From Rhizobium anhuiense (GTDB lineage Bacteria > Pseudomonadota > Alphaproteobacteria > Rhizobiales > Rhizobiaceae): a stretch of DNA of 64,000 nt. The translations under genes and the position numbers were made by a program. The notes beneath the pieces are model-generated. The model made no database searches, was not told the origin of the DNA, and worked only from the letters and a program-made list of their open reading frames with translations. The stretch spans positions 57,384-121,383 of the forward strand of contig NZ_ML133538.1 of assembly GCF_003985145.1 (NCBI RefSeq), given 5' to 3'. Within the stretch, counting starts at the first letter, position 1. Each line of letters begins with the position of its first letter. This document shows, in pieces, positions 35,335-42,680 of this stretch.

Positions 35335-35523
35335 TCAAGCAAAGCCGAGCGGCAGATTTTCCAGTTTCCTGTCATTGCCGTAGTCGCGCTCATGCGGCGA
35401 GCGACGACGGCCGTCGCGGCGAACGGAAAGATCGATCCGGTTTTCGGCGAAGATCCCATCGGGCCAGGTGCCGGTGTCATGGCAATCGGCGTCGATTTTG
35501 GGGGCAAGGATTTTCAGGATCAT
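35335..35523 (-). CDS. Small hypothetical protein (62 aa)
   Basis: MILKILAPKIDADCHDTGTW begins a polar, basic product with an RRDGRRRSPHERDYGNDRK stretch. A textbook GGAGGA lies five bases before the ATG at 35523. It is convergent with the GH13 gene. No family was recognised and it has no membrane segment. The excellent SD is the main evidence. Confidence 0.55.
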   Translation of the reverse strand: MILKILAPKIDADCHDTGTWPDGIFAENRIDLSVRRDGRRRSPHERDYGNDRKLENLPLGFA

Positions 35524-35722
35524 TGGGGTTCCTCCACGGCGCGGCATCAACACTCGGAAAGGCCGCTTCGTTCCATTTATAAAACCCGAATTATTAATAA
35601 ATTAACCATAATCGCCAGGCGAGAACCAGTCATCGCCTGACGTTGACCTGACGTTGAAATGATTGGCCCATGGAACTCCGGATGTTGATCGCCGTTGATG
35701 TCAATGAACACAGGAGGTTCCG

Positions 35723-36118
35723 ATGCAGTTGATCGATACGCGAGTGACACAGGCCGGCGACATCTTCACCGTCGAATTCTTGGGCGAAGGCGGAGAATCG
35801 ATTTCCGTCAAAATCGACAACTCCCATGGCGAGCTTGATGATGCGACGGCGGTCGACCACGCCAAGGTCATGATGGTTCAGCTGACCAGCTTTGCCGGCA
35901 GCGAGCCGGACGGCAGCATCAACCGTTACGATGCCTTGAGCAACGGCAATTTTGACGAAGGCAGCAAGGGTCTGATCGGCCAGCCGAGCGCGCGTTCGGC
36001 TGGGGACAGCGAGACGCTGGAGGAGGAGTTGAACGAGGGCCTTGAAGACAGCTTCCCTGCAAGCGACCCTGTCTCGGCAACGGTATCGTCCATCCCAGCC
36101 AACGCACCACGGCATTGA
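35723..36118 (+). CDS. Hypothetical protein with C-terminal LEDSFPASDP motif
   Basis: 131 aa, acidic and soluble. Residues 1-55 form a beta-rich region (MQLIDTRVTQAGDIFTVEF ... GESISVKIDN) followed by DHAKVMMVQLTSFAG. The C-terminal LNEGLEDSFPASDPVS peptide is one I recognise from many short rhizobial proteins of unknown function. AGGAGGTTCCG precedes the ATG and a terminator follows, so it is a monocistronic gene. Function unknown. Confidence 0.75.
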   Translation: MQLIDTRVTQAGDIFTVEFLGEGGESISVKIDNSHGELDDATAVDHAKVMMVQLTSFAGSEPDGSINRYDALSNGNFDEGSKGLIGQPSARSAGDSETLEEELNEGLEDSFPASDPVSATVSSIPANAPRH

Positions 36119-36150
36119 TTTCACCGCAATCTCAATCCCAAATGCTGGCC

Positions 36151-36184
36151 AAGGCTGCCCCGGTTCCTGCGGGCAGCTTTTTCT
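36151..36184 (+). terminator. Terminator after the 131-aa gene
   Basis: GCTGCCC / GGGCAGC arms are followed by TTTTTCTT, 33 bases beyond the stop. Confidence 0.85.
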
Positions 36185-36266
36185 TGCATGACAAATTGAT
36201 GTCAAAACTGAAAAACAGCTGAAAACAGCAGATGTCTGATTGACATGGGAGCCTTCTAGAGAGGGC

Positions 36267-36306
36267 CCGAGAAGGAAGCGCGGGTGACGCGCTTCCGACG
36301 TCTCGG
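36267..36306 (+). promoter_or_regulatory. Strong leader hairpin upstream of the phosphoesterase operon
   Basis: GGAAGCGCG-GGTGA-CGCGCTTCC is a perfect nine-pair stem, extended by outer arms CCGAGA / TCTCGG. It has no T run. It ends 10 bases before the upstream ATG at 36317, and the outer right arm overlaps the GGAG ribosome site, so it could limit translation. Confidence 0.55.
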
Positions 36307-36333
36307 AGATGCGCCCATGAAGATGATTCAGAC

Positions 36334-37164
36334 ATGAAAATCATTCAGATCACCGACACCCATTTCAGTCCCGACAAGCCGCATTTCAACGGCAACTGGG
36401 CGCCGCTTCTGAGCTGGATCGAAGAGACCGGCGCCGACCTGATCGTCCATACCGGCGATCTCACCGTCGACGGCGCCGACAAGGACGCCGACATCACCTT
36501 CTCGATGGACCTGATGCGCCAGGTGTCGATCCCGATGCTGATCGTCCCCGGTAATCACGATGTCGGCCATCTCCAAGGATCGGACCAGCCGGTCAATGCC
36601 GAGCGGCTCGCCCGCTGGCGCAGCCTTGCTGGCCCCGACCGCTGGCTGGAGGATGCGGCCGGCTGGCGTTTCATCGGCTTGAACGCGCTGCTTCTCGGCC
36701 ATGAGGATGACGAGGAGGAGGCCCAGTTCGAATGGCTCGATCAGGCGCTTTCCGACAGGGCAGGGCGGCGCGTGGCGCTGTTTGCGCACAAGCCGCTGTT
36801 CGTCGATGCGCCCGACGAGGGCGATACCGGCTATTGGAGCGTTCGCCCGGTCCAGCGTCGGCGGCTCTATGATCTCATCGCTTCCCATGACGTGGCACTG
36901 TTTGCGAGCGGCCATCTCCACTGGGCTTGGCAGGGGCGCTTTAACAACACCCAGCTGACATGGGGTCCGTCGGCCGCCTTCATCATCGACAAGATGGAGC
37001 GGGAGATGCCGGGTGAACGTCTGATCGGCGCCGTCATCCATGAGTTCGATACTTCAGTCGAAAGCACGATTGTCGCCGTTCCCGGCATGACCGCCCATGT
37101 GCTCGACGACGTCGTGCATGAGGTGTATCCCCAGGCGGTCAAGCAGCGGGAACCGGTCGAATGA
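36334..37164 (+). CDS. Metallophosphoesterase (class III phosphodiesterase-like)
   Basis: 276 aa, calcineurin-like fold. All metal-binding motifs are visible: DTHF (residues 8-11), HTGDLT, GNHDVG, and ASGHLHWAW. It resembles the cyclic-nucleotide/glycerophosphodiester esterase group (CpdA/GpdQ-like). No signal peptide. The start MKIIQITDTH is preceded by a near-duplicate of its own first 17 bases and a six-codon minicistron (see findings). The stop overlaps the ABC ATPase start (ATGA), tying it to the importer operon and suggesting it hydrolyses the imported phosphodiester. Confidence 0.87.
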   Translation: MKIIQITDTHFSPDKPHFNGNWAPLLSWIEETGADLIVHTGDLTVDGADKDADITFSMDLMRQVSIPMLIVPGNHDVGHLQGSDQPVNAERLARWRSLAGPDRWLEDAAGWRFIGLNALLLGHEDDEEEAQFEWLDQALSDRAGRRVALFAHKPLFVDAPDEGDTGYWSVRPVQRRRLYDLIASHDVALFASGHLHWAWQGRFNNTQLTWGPSAAFIIDKMEREMPGERLIGAVIHEFDTSVESTIVAVPGMTAHVLDDVVHEVYPQAVKQREPVE

Positions 37165-38408
37165 GCGCGCTCTCGCTTCGCGGCATCACCAAGGCTTTCG
37201 CCGGCAACCAGATCCTCGATGGCGTCAGCCTGGATATTGCGGCCGGCGAATTCATCGCGCTAGTCGGCCCCTCCGGCTGCGGCAAGAGCACGCTGCTGCG
37301 CGTTCTGGCCGGCCTCGACCATGCCGACCGCGGCGAGATCCTGATCGGCGGGCGCGACATGTCCGGCGTCGCAGCCGCCGACCGCAACATCGCCATGGTC
37401 TTTCAGTCCTACGCGCTCTATCCACATCTGACGGCGTCTGAGAATATCGCCGTGCCTCTGGCGATGCGCCGGCTGTCGAGGATGCAGCGGCTGCCCTTCA
37501 TCGGCTCGCTGATGCCCGGCCAGCGCGCCACCCGCGTGAAGATCGCCCGCGACGTCAGGGAGATGGCGACGTCGCTGAAGATCGACCACCTTCTCGACCG
37601 CAAGCCCGGCCAGATGTCCGGCGGCCAGCGTCAGCGCGTGGCGCTTGCCCGCGCCATGGTGCGCCAGCCGAACATCTTCCTGATGGACGAGCCGCTGTCC
37701 AACCTCGACGCCAATCTGCGCGTCCACGCCCGCGGCGAGATCGTCGACCTGCATCGCCGAGCCGGCGTGCCGACGCTCTATGTCACCCACGATCAGGCGG
37801 AAGCGCTGTCGATGGCCGACCGTGTCGCTGTGATGATGGGCGGAAAATTGCTGCAGATAGCAAGCCCCGAAGTCATCTACGACGATCCCGCCCATATCGA
37901 AGTCGCCCGCTTCATCGGCCAGCCGCGCATCAATCTGCTGCCGGCCTTTGCCGAAGGCGGCGTCATTCTCTGCGGCGGCCTGCGGCTTATGCTCGACAAT
38001 GCGCCGGACAGGAAGATGCCGGTCACGATCGCCATTCGCCCCGAATTCGTCTTTCTGTCCAGGAGCCGGCATGATGGACTTGCCGCCCGGATCGAACGCG
38101 TCGAATTCCTGGGCTCCGAAGTCATCCTCCATTGCCGGCTCGAAGCGATCAGCGAGACCATCATCGCCAAGGTTCAACCGTCCGAAGCCGCAGGCCTTGC
38201 CGCCGGTGATGCCGTCGGGCTGCGGCTCTCGCCCGGCCGGACGCTGATCTTTGCCGAGGATGGCAGCCGGCTGGCCGGCAGCGTTGCCACGGGTGATGCC
38301 GGGCTCACCGCAGGTGATGCCGGGCTCGGCTCTGCCGATGCCGGGCTCGGCTCCGCCGATGCCGGGCTGATGGCGGGCCACTCTCAATGGGAGAGGGCGC
38401 ATGGCTAG
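37161..38408 (+). CDS. ABC transporter ATPase, MalK/UgpC type
   Basis: 415 aa. Walker A GPSGCGKSTLLR, Q-loop VFQSYALYPHLT, signature MSGGQRQRVALARAM, Walker B NIFLMDEPLSNLD, and a C-terminal TOBE regulatory region. An insertion of about 25 residues around 95-125 (RRLSRMQRLPFIGSLMPGQR) is unusual. The C-terminus is extended by four seven-residue repeats (GDAGLTA-like) encoded by a 21-base tandem repeat. Start and stop overlap both neighbours, so the operon is tightly packed. It powers uptake with the two permeases that follow. Confidence 0.93.
   Translation: MSALSLRGITKAFAGNQILDGVSLDIAAGEFIALVGPSGCGKSTLLRVLAGLDHADRGEILIGGRDMSGVAAADRNIAMVFQSYALYPHLTASENIAVPLAMRRLSRMQRLPFIGSLMPGQRATRVKIARDVREMATSLKIDHLLDRKPGQMSGGQRQRVALARAMVRQPNIFLMDEPLSNLDANLRVHARGEIVDLHRRAGVPTLYVTHDQAEALSMADRVAVMMGGKLLQIASPEVIYDDPAHIEVARFIGQPRINLLPAFAEGGVILCGGLRLMLDNAPDRKMPVTIAIRPEFVFLSRSRHDGLAARIERVEFLGSEVILHCRLEAISETIIAKVQPSEAAGLAAGDAVGLRLSPGRTLIFAEDGSRLAGSVATGDAGLTAGDAGLGSADAGLGSADAGLMAGHSQWERAHG
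38292..38375 (+). repeat. In-frame 21-base tandem repeat (4 units)
   Basis: Units begin at 38292, 38313, 38334 and 38355; each contains GATGCCGGGCT and encodes (G/A)DAGLxx. Being a multiple of three, copy-number change would keep the ATPase frame. Confidence 0.9.
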
Positions 38409-39324
38409 CGTCGTCTCGATGGCTGCGCCGCATGATTCCGCCGCTGCGCATCGGCGCAGCGAGGCCCAGATCGCCTGGATGCTGGTGCTGCCGGCGATGA
38501 TCCTGCTGTTCCTCTTCGTGCTCTTGCCGGTTGCATCTGTGATCGTGCTCGGCTTCACCGATTTCGAACTCGGCTTCGGCAAGTTCCGTTTCGTCGGCTT
38601 CGAGAATTATGCGCACCTGATCACCGACCGCACCTTTCGCAAGTCGCTGTGGAATACGACGGTCTATACGGCGATCGTCGCCCCCGTCTCGATCCTTCTC
38701 GGCCTCGGCATTGCCATGCTGATCGAGAGCGAAACCGCGGCGCGCAGCTTCTTCCGCACCGCCTATTTCCTGCCGGTCGCCTCGCTGATCGTCGCCATGG
38801 CGACCGTCTGGCAATATATGTTCCACCCCACAATCGGCCCGATCAATGCGCTGCTGGCCCTTGTCGGGCTTCCCGGTCCGAACTGGTTGGGCAGCTCCGG
38901 CACCGTGCTTTACAGCCTCTCGATCATCGGCGTCTGGCAATCGGCCGGCTTCAACATGGTGCTGTTCCTGGCCGGACTGACGGCGATCCCGCGTGAGCTT
39001 TACGCCGCCGCCGAAGTGGATGGCGCCAGATCCTCCTTCGACCGCTTCCTGCTGGTGACCTGGCCGATGCTCGGGCCGACGACGCTCTTCGTCATCACCA
39101 TCAGCATCACCAATGCGGTCAAGGTCTTTGAGACGGTCAAGACCCTGACCGACGGCGGCCCCAATAAGGCGTCGGAAGTGCTGCTCTTTACCATCTACCA
39201 GGAAGGCTTCGTCTATCTGCGCGTTGGGTATGCCTCGGCGATGACGGTGGTCTTCCTGCTGATCCTGGTGGTGCTGATGTTCCTGCAGTATCGCGTCCTC
39301 GATCGCCGGGTGCATTACACATGA
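38401..39324 (+). CDS. ABC sugar-type permease, UgpA/MalF family
   Basis: 307 aa with about six transmembrane helices. After a 20-residue N-terminal tail, helix one is AWMLVLPAMILLFLFVLLPVASVIVLG. The EAA loop reads ELYAAAEVDGARSSFDRFLLVTWPMLGP, the contact site for the ATPase. It overlaps the ATPase gene by eight bases and the next permease by four. CUT1-type import family. Confidence 0.92.
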   Translation: MASVVSMAAPHDSAAAHRRSEAQIAWMLVLPAMILLFLFVLLPVASVIVLGFTDFELGFGKFRFVGFENYAHLITDRTFRKSLWNTTVYTAIVAPVSILLGLGIAMLIESETAARSFFRTAYFLPVASLIVAMATVWQYMFHPTIGPINALLALVGLPGPNWLGSSGTVLYSLSIIGVWQSAGFNMVLFLAGLTAIPRELYAAAEVDGARSSFDRFLLVTWPMLGPTTLFVITISITNAVKVFETVKTLTDGGPNKASEVLLFTIYQEGFVYLRVGYASAMTVVFLLILVVLMFLQYRVLDRRVHYT

Positions 39325-40157
39325 TGACCAGCGCTTTTTCCCTCGGCAGGATCATCCGCCTGACCCTGCTCTCACTGGGCGCGATCGTCTTTCTGTCGCC
39401 CTACGCCTTCATGATCTCGACGGCTGGCAAGGCACAGAGCGATATCTTCACCTCGTCGCTATCGCTCATCCCGGCGCATCTCACCTATGTCGAGAATTTT
39501 GCCAAGGCTTTGAGCCGGGTGCCGATGGCGCGGCTCTTGTGGAACGGCGTCGTCGTCTGCGGGCTGATCTTCTTCTTCCAGGTGCTGGTGGCGATCCCCT
39601 GCGCCTACGCCATGGCGAAGCTGCGCTTTGGTGCCGCCCGCGCCATGATGGTGCTGGTCATGCTCGGCCTGCTGGTGCCGATCCATGCGACCGCGCTGCC
39701 GCTCTATGTCGCCTTCGACCGCGCTTCGCTGCTCAACAGCTATGCCGCCCTGGTCGCGCCCTTCACCATTTCGGTCTTCGCGATCTTCATGTTCCTGCAG
39801 TTCTTCCGCGCCATGCCGGATGATCTCATCCATGCCGCCCGTCTCGACGGCATGTCGGAAATCGGGATCGTTGCCCGCGTCATCGTGCCGAATGCCTGGC
39901 CGGCGGTCACCGCCTTTGCCATCTTCTCGGTCGTTGCCCATTGGAACGATCTCTACTGGCCGCTGATCGTCATCAGCAAGCAGGACTACGCCACGCCGCC
40001 GCTGGGCCTGATGTATTTCCGCGCCGCAGAGGCCGGCGACGACTACGGCGCACTGATGGCGGCGACCCTCATGATTACCCTTCCCCTCGTCGCCGCCTTC
40101 CTGCTTGCGCAGAAGCGTTTCGTCGAGGGCATCACCATGACCGGACTCAAAGGCTGA
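39321..40157 (+). CDS. ABC sugar-type permease, UgpE/MalG family
   Basis: 278 aa and six predicted transmembrane segments. EAA loop: DDLIHAARLDGMSEIGIVARVIVPNAWPA. The C-terminal helix and the FVEGITMTGLKG ending are typical of UgpE/MalG, which terminate in G(A/L)(V/T)KG. It forms the heterodimeric channel with the preceding permease. Confidence 0.93.
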   Translation: MMTSAFSLGRIIRLTLLSLGAIVFLSPYAFMISTAGKAQSDIFTSSLSLIPAHLTYVENFAKALSRVPMARLLWNGVVVCGLIFFFQVLVAIPCAYAMAKLRFGAARAMMVLVMLGLLVPIHATALPLYVAFDRASLLNSYAALVAPFTISVFAIFMFLQFFRAMPDDLIHAARLDGMSEIGIVARVIVPNAWPAVTAFAIFSVVAHWNDLYWPLIVISKQDYATPPLGLMYFRAAEAGDDYGALMAATLMITLPLVAAFLLAQKRFVEGITMTGLKG

Positions 40158-40183
40158 CCGGTTTCAACCCAGGAGAACGAGCG

Positions 40184-41449
40184 ATGAAACATATCACCCA
40201 GATTCTCGCCGCAGCGGCCGTATCCTTGGCAATCGCGCTTCCCGCGCATGCCGAGACGACGCTGACGGTTCACTACCCGATGCCGGGCTTCTTCAAGGAC
40301 GTGATGGACACGATCTCGAAGAAATTCATGGTAGAAAACCCCGATATCAAGATCCAGTTCGCCAGCCCCTCGGCCACCTATGAAGAAGGCATCCAGACGA
40401 TCCTTCGTCAGGTCGGCACCAGCGAAATGCCCGATATCACCTTCATCGGCCTCAACCGCCTGCGCATGCTTGACGAACGCGACGTCGCCGTCGACCTCGG
40501 TCCGCTCGTCAAGAAGGACGGCAACATGGCCGAGCAAGGCTTCTCCGACACGATCCTCAAGCTCGCCCAAGTCAAGGGCAAGCAGGTGGGGCTGGCTTTC
40601 GCGACCTCCAACCCGATCATGTATTACAACGCCGATCTCGTGAAGGCGGCTGGCGGTAACCCCGACAATCCGCCGAAGACCTGGGATGAGGTCATCGCGC
40701 TCGGCGGCAAGATCAAGGCGCTCGGCAACGGTGTCGACGGCATCGATTTCCGCTGGCAGGGCGACGACTGGATGTTTTCGGCTCTCCTCTTCGGCGCCGG
40801 CGGCAAGATGCTGAGCGATGACGAAAGCAAGGTTGCCTTCAACGGTCCGGAAGGTCAGAAGGCCGTCGAAGTCCTGCATCGCTTGGTCACCGAGGGCGGC
40901 ATGCCTGTCTTCACCAAGCCCGCAGGCGAACAGGCTTTCGCAGCCGGCAAGGTCGGTTTCGAATTCCAGACGACGGGCGCGCTGCGCAACACGATCAAGA
41001 ATGTCGGCAACAAGTTCGATCTGCGCACTGCCAGGATCCCGCTGATCGATTCGGTGAACGGCCGCCTGCCGACGGGCGGCAACGCCGTCGTCATCCTGAC
41101 GCATGACGCCGCCAAGCAGGATGCTGCCTGGAAGTTCGCTAAATTCGCCGCCGGCCCCTACGGTGCTTCCGTCGTCGTGCCTGGCACCGGTTATGTTCCG
41201 AACAATGAGCTTGCCGCGAAGTCACCCGAATATCTCGGCGATTTCTACAAGCAGAACCCGCTGTTCCAGGCCGGCCTCAGCCAGATGCCGGTGATGATCC
41301 CCTGGTATGCCTTCCCCGGCTCGAACGGCGTCAAGGTCACGCAGACGATCGTCGACAACCTGTCGCGCATCGTCGACCAGTCGGCCGAGCCGAAGGAAGC
41401 GCTCGACGACGCGGCCGCTGACGTCGAGGACATGCTGCCGCGCAGCTGA
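40184..41449 (+). CDS. ABC substrate-binding protein, CUT1 (UgpB-like)
   Basis: 421 aa exported protein. Signal peptide MKHITQILAAAAVSLAIALPAHA; mature part begins ETTLTVHYPMPGFFKDVMDT. Family features: EEGIQTILRQVGTSEMPDITFIGLNRL, NPIMYYNADLVKAAGGNPDNPPKTWDE, VVPGTGYVPNN, and WYAFPGSNGVK near the C-terminus. AGGAGAACGAGCG precedes the ATG at 40184. Last gene of the operon. The ligand is not knowable from sequence alone; UgpB-like features and the phosphoesterase partner favour a sugar or glycerol phosphodiester. Confidence 0.9.
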   Translation: MKHITQILAAAAVSLAIALPAHAETTLTVHYPMPGFFKDVMDTISKKFMVENPDIKIQFASPSATYEEGIQTILRQVGTSEMPDITFIGLNRLRMLDERDVAVDLGPLVKKDGNMAEQGFSDTILKLAQVKGKQVGLAFATSNPIMYYNADLVKAAGGNPDNPPKTWDEVIALGGKIKALGNGVDGIDFRWQGDDWMFSALLFGAGGKMLSDDESKVAFNGPEGQKAVEVLHRLVTEGGMPVFTKPAGEQAFAAGKVGFEFQTTGALRNTIKNVGNKFDLRTARIPLIDSVNGRLPTGGNAVVILTHDAAKQDAAWKFAKFAAGPYGASVVVPGTGYVPNNELAAKSPEYLGDFYKQNPLFQAGLSQMPVMIPWYAFPGSNGVKVTQTIVDNLSRIVDQSAEPKEALDDAAADVEDMLPRS

Positions 41450-41523
41450 TCTCCTATCTCACCAGGCATAGGGCAGGGGTCGCCATGCCGAGCGCGTGGC
41501 GGCCTCTTCTTTTCCCTAGCTTC

Positions 41524-42492
41524 TCAGATGGCGCGCACCGTGCCGCCGCGGCGTAGCGTATAGGCGACGTCGAGATGACGGGCAGGGGCGGCATTCTCCG
41601 CCATGTCGAGGAGCAGCGAGGCGGCCGTCGCCCCCATGCTGGCATCCGGCATTTCGATCGTCGTCAGCGGCGGATCGATCAGCCGGCCGATGGCGATGCC
41701 GTCGAAGCCGGCGACCGAAACATCGCCCGGCACCGAGAGCCCTTCGCGCTTCAGCGCGCCGATGACGCCGAGCGCCAGAAGATCGTTCGAGGCGATGATC
41801 GCCGTCGGCGCAAGCGAGTTCATCGACATGCCGAGATCGAGCTGGTCAAAACCGTTGACGAAGGGGATCTGCATCACATCGAGCGCTGTCAGCCCGCTCT
41901 CGGCCATGGCGTCGAGATAACCCCGGTAGCGAAGATGTGCGCGGTCGGAGGCAGCGAAATTGCCGGAAAGAAACAGAATGCGGCGATGACCCATGCCGAT
42001 CAGGAACGCCGTGATCTCGCGGCCGGCGCCGCGATTGTCGGCGGTGACAGCCGCCGGAAATTGCGCCGTCGGCAGGTTGTTGAGCAGCACGGTCGGCGGC
42101 AGCCTGGCAAGCAGCGCCTGGCTGGTCGAGGGATCGCAGACGGTGAGGATCAGCCCGGTCGGCCGGTCGTTCAGGAGGGCTGCCACGGCATCGGCCTCGC
42201 GCGCCGGATCGTAATTCGACTGGGCGATCAAGACGCCGTGGCCGGCCACCAGCATGCGGTTCTGGATGCTCGACAACGACGAGGCAAAGACCGGATTGGT
42301 GATGCTCGGGATCAGCACGCCGACCACGGGCCTGCGGCCAAGCCTGCCGGCGGAGTGATAACCGAGTTCGGCGGCCGCACGGCGCACTTTGCGCACCATC
42401 AGGTCGCTCGCCGGTCCGTTGCGGTTGAGAACACGGCTTGCGGTCGCCAGCGAGCAGCCTGCCCGGAATGCGACCTGCTCCAACGTCGCCAT
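41524..42492 (-). CDS. LacI-family transcriptional regulator
   Basis: 322 aa. Helix-turn-helix at the N-terminus (MATLEQVAFRAGCSLATASRVLNRNGPASDLMVRKVRRAAAELGY) and the periplasmic-binding-type effector domain (GVLIPSITNPVFASSLSSIQ, ASNDLLALGVIGALKREGLSVPGDVSVAGFDG). CAGGAGG precedes the ATG at 42492. It is convergent with the importer operon and is the likely regulator, but no palindromic LacI-type operator was found upstream of the phosphoesterase. Confidence 0.92.
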   Translation of the reverse strand: MATLEQVAFRAGCSLATASRVLNRNGPASDLMVRKVRRAAAELGYHSAGRLGRRPVVGVLIPSITNPVFASSLSSIQNRMLVAGHGVLIAQSNYDPAREADAVAALLNDRPTGLILTVCDPSTSQALLARLPPTVLLNNLPTAQFPAAVTADNRGAGREITAFLIGMGHRRILFLSGNFAASDRAHLRYRGYLDAMAESGLTALDVMQIPFVNGFDQLDLGMSMNSLAPTAIIASNDLLALGVIGALKREGLSVPGDVSVAGFDGIAIGRLIDPPLTTIEMPDASMGATAASLLLDMAENAAPARHLDVAYTLRRGGTVRAI

Positions 42493-42680
42493 GAAAGCGC
42501 CTCCTGGTAACCTCATCAAGGCGCAATCCTTTAAGTGGGTTCAATGACATTGGTCTGACGCTCGGCCGGAATTGTCTCCTTCTTATCCATTCGCGCACAT
42601 GGACGTTGATGCGAAATGCAACCTGTGGAATAGTCGAATCGACGCCATCTACGCTTTTCCTGCTCATCACCTGGACAAGA

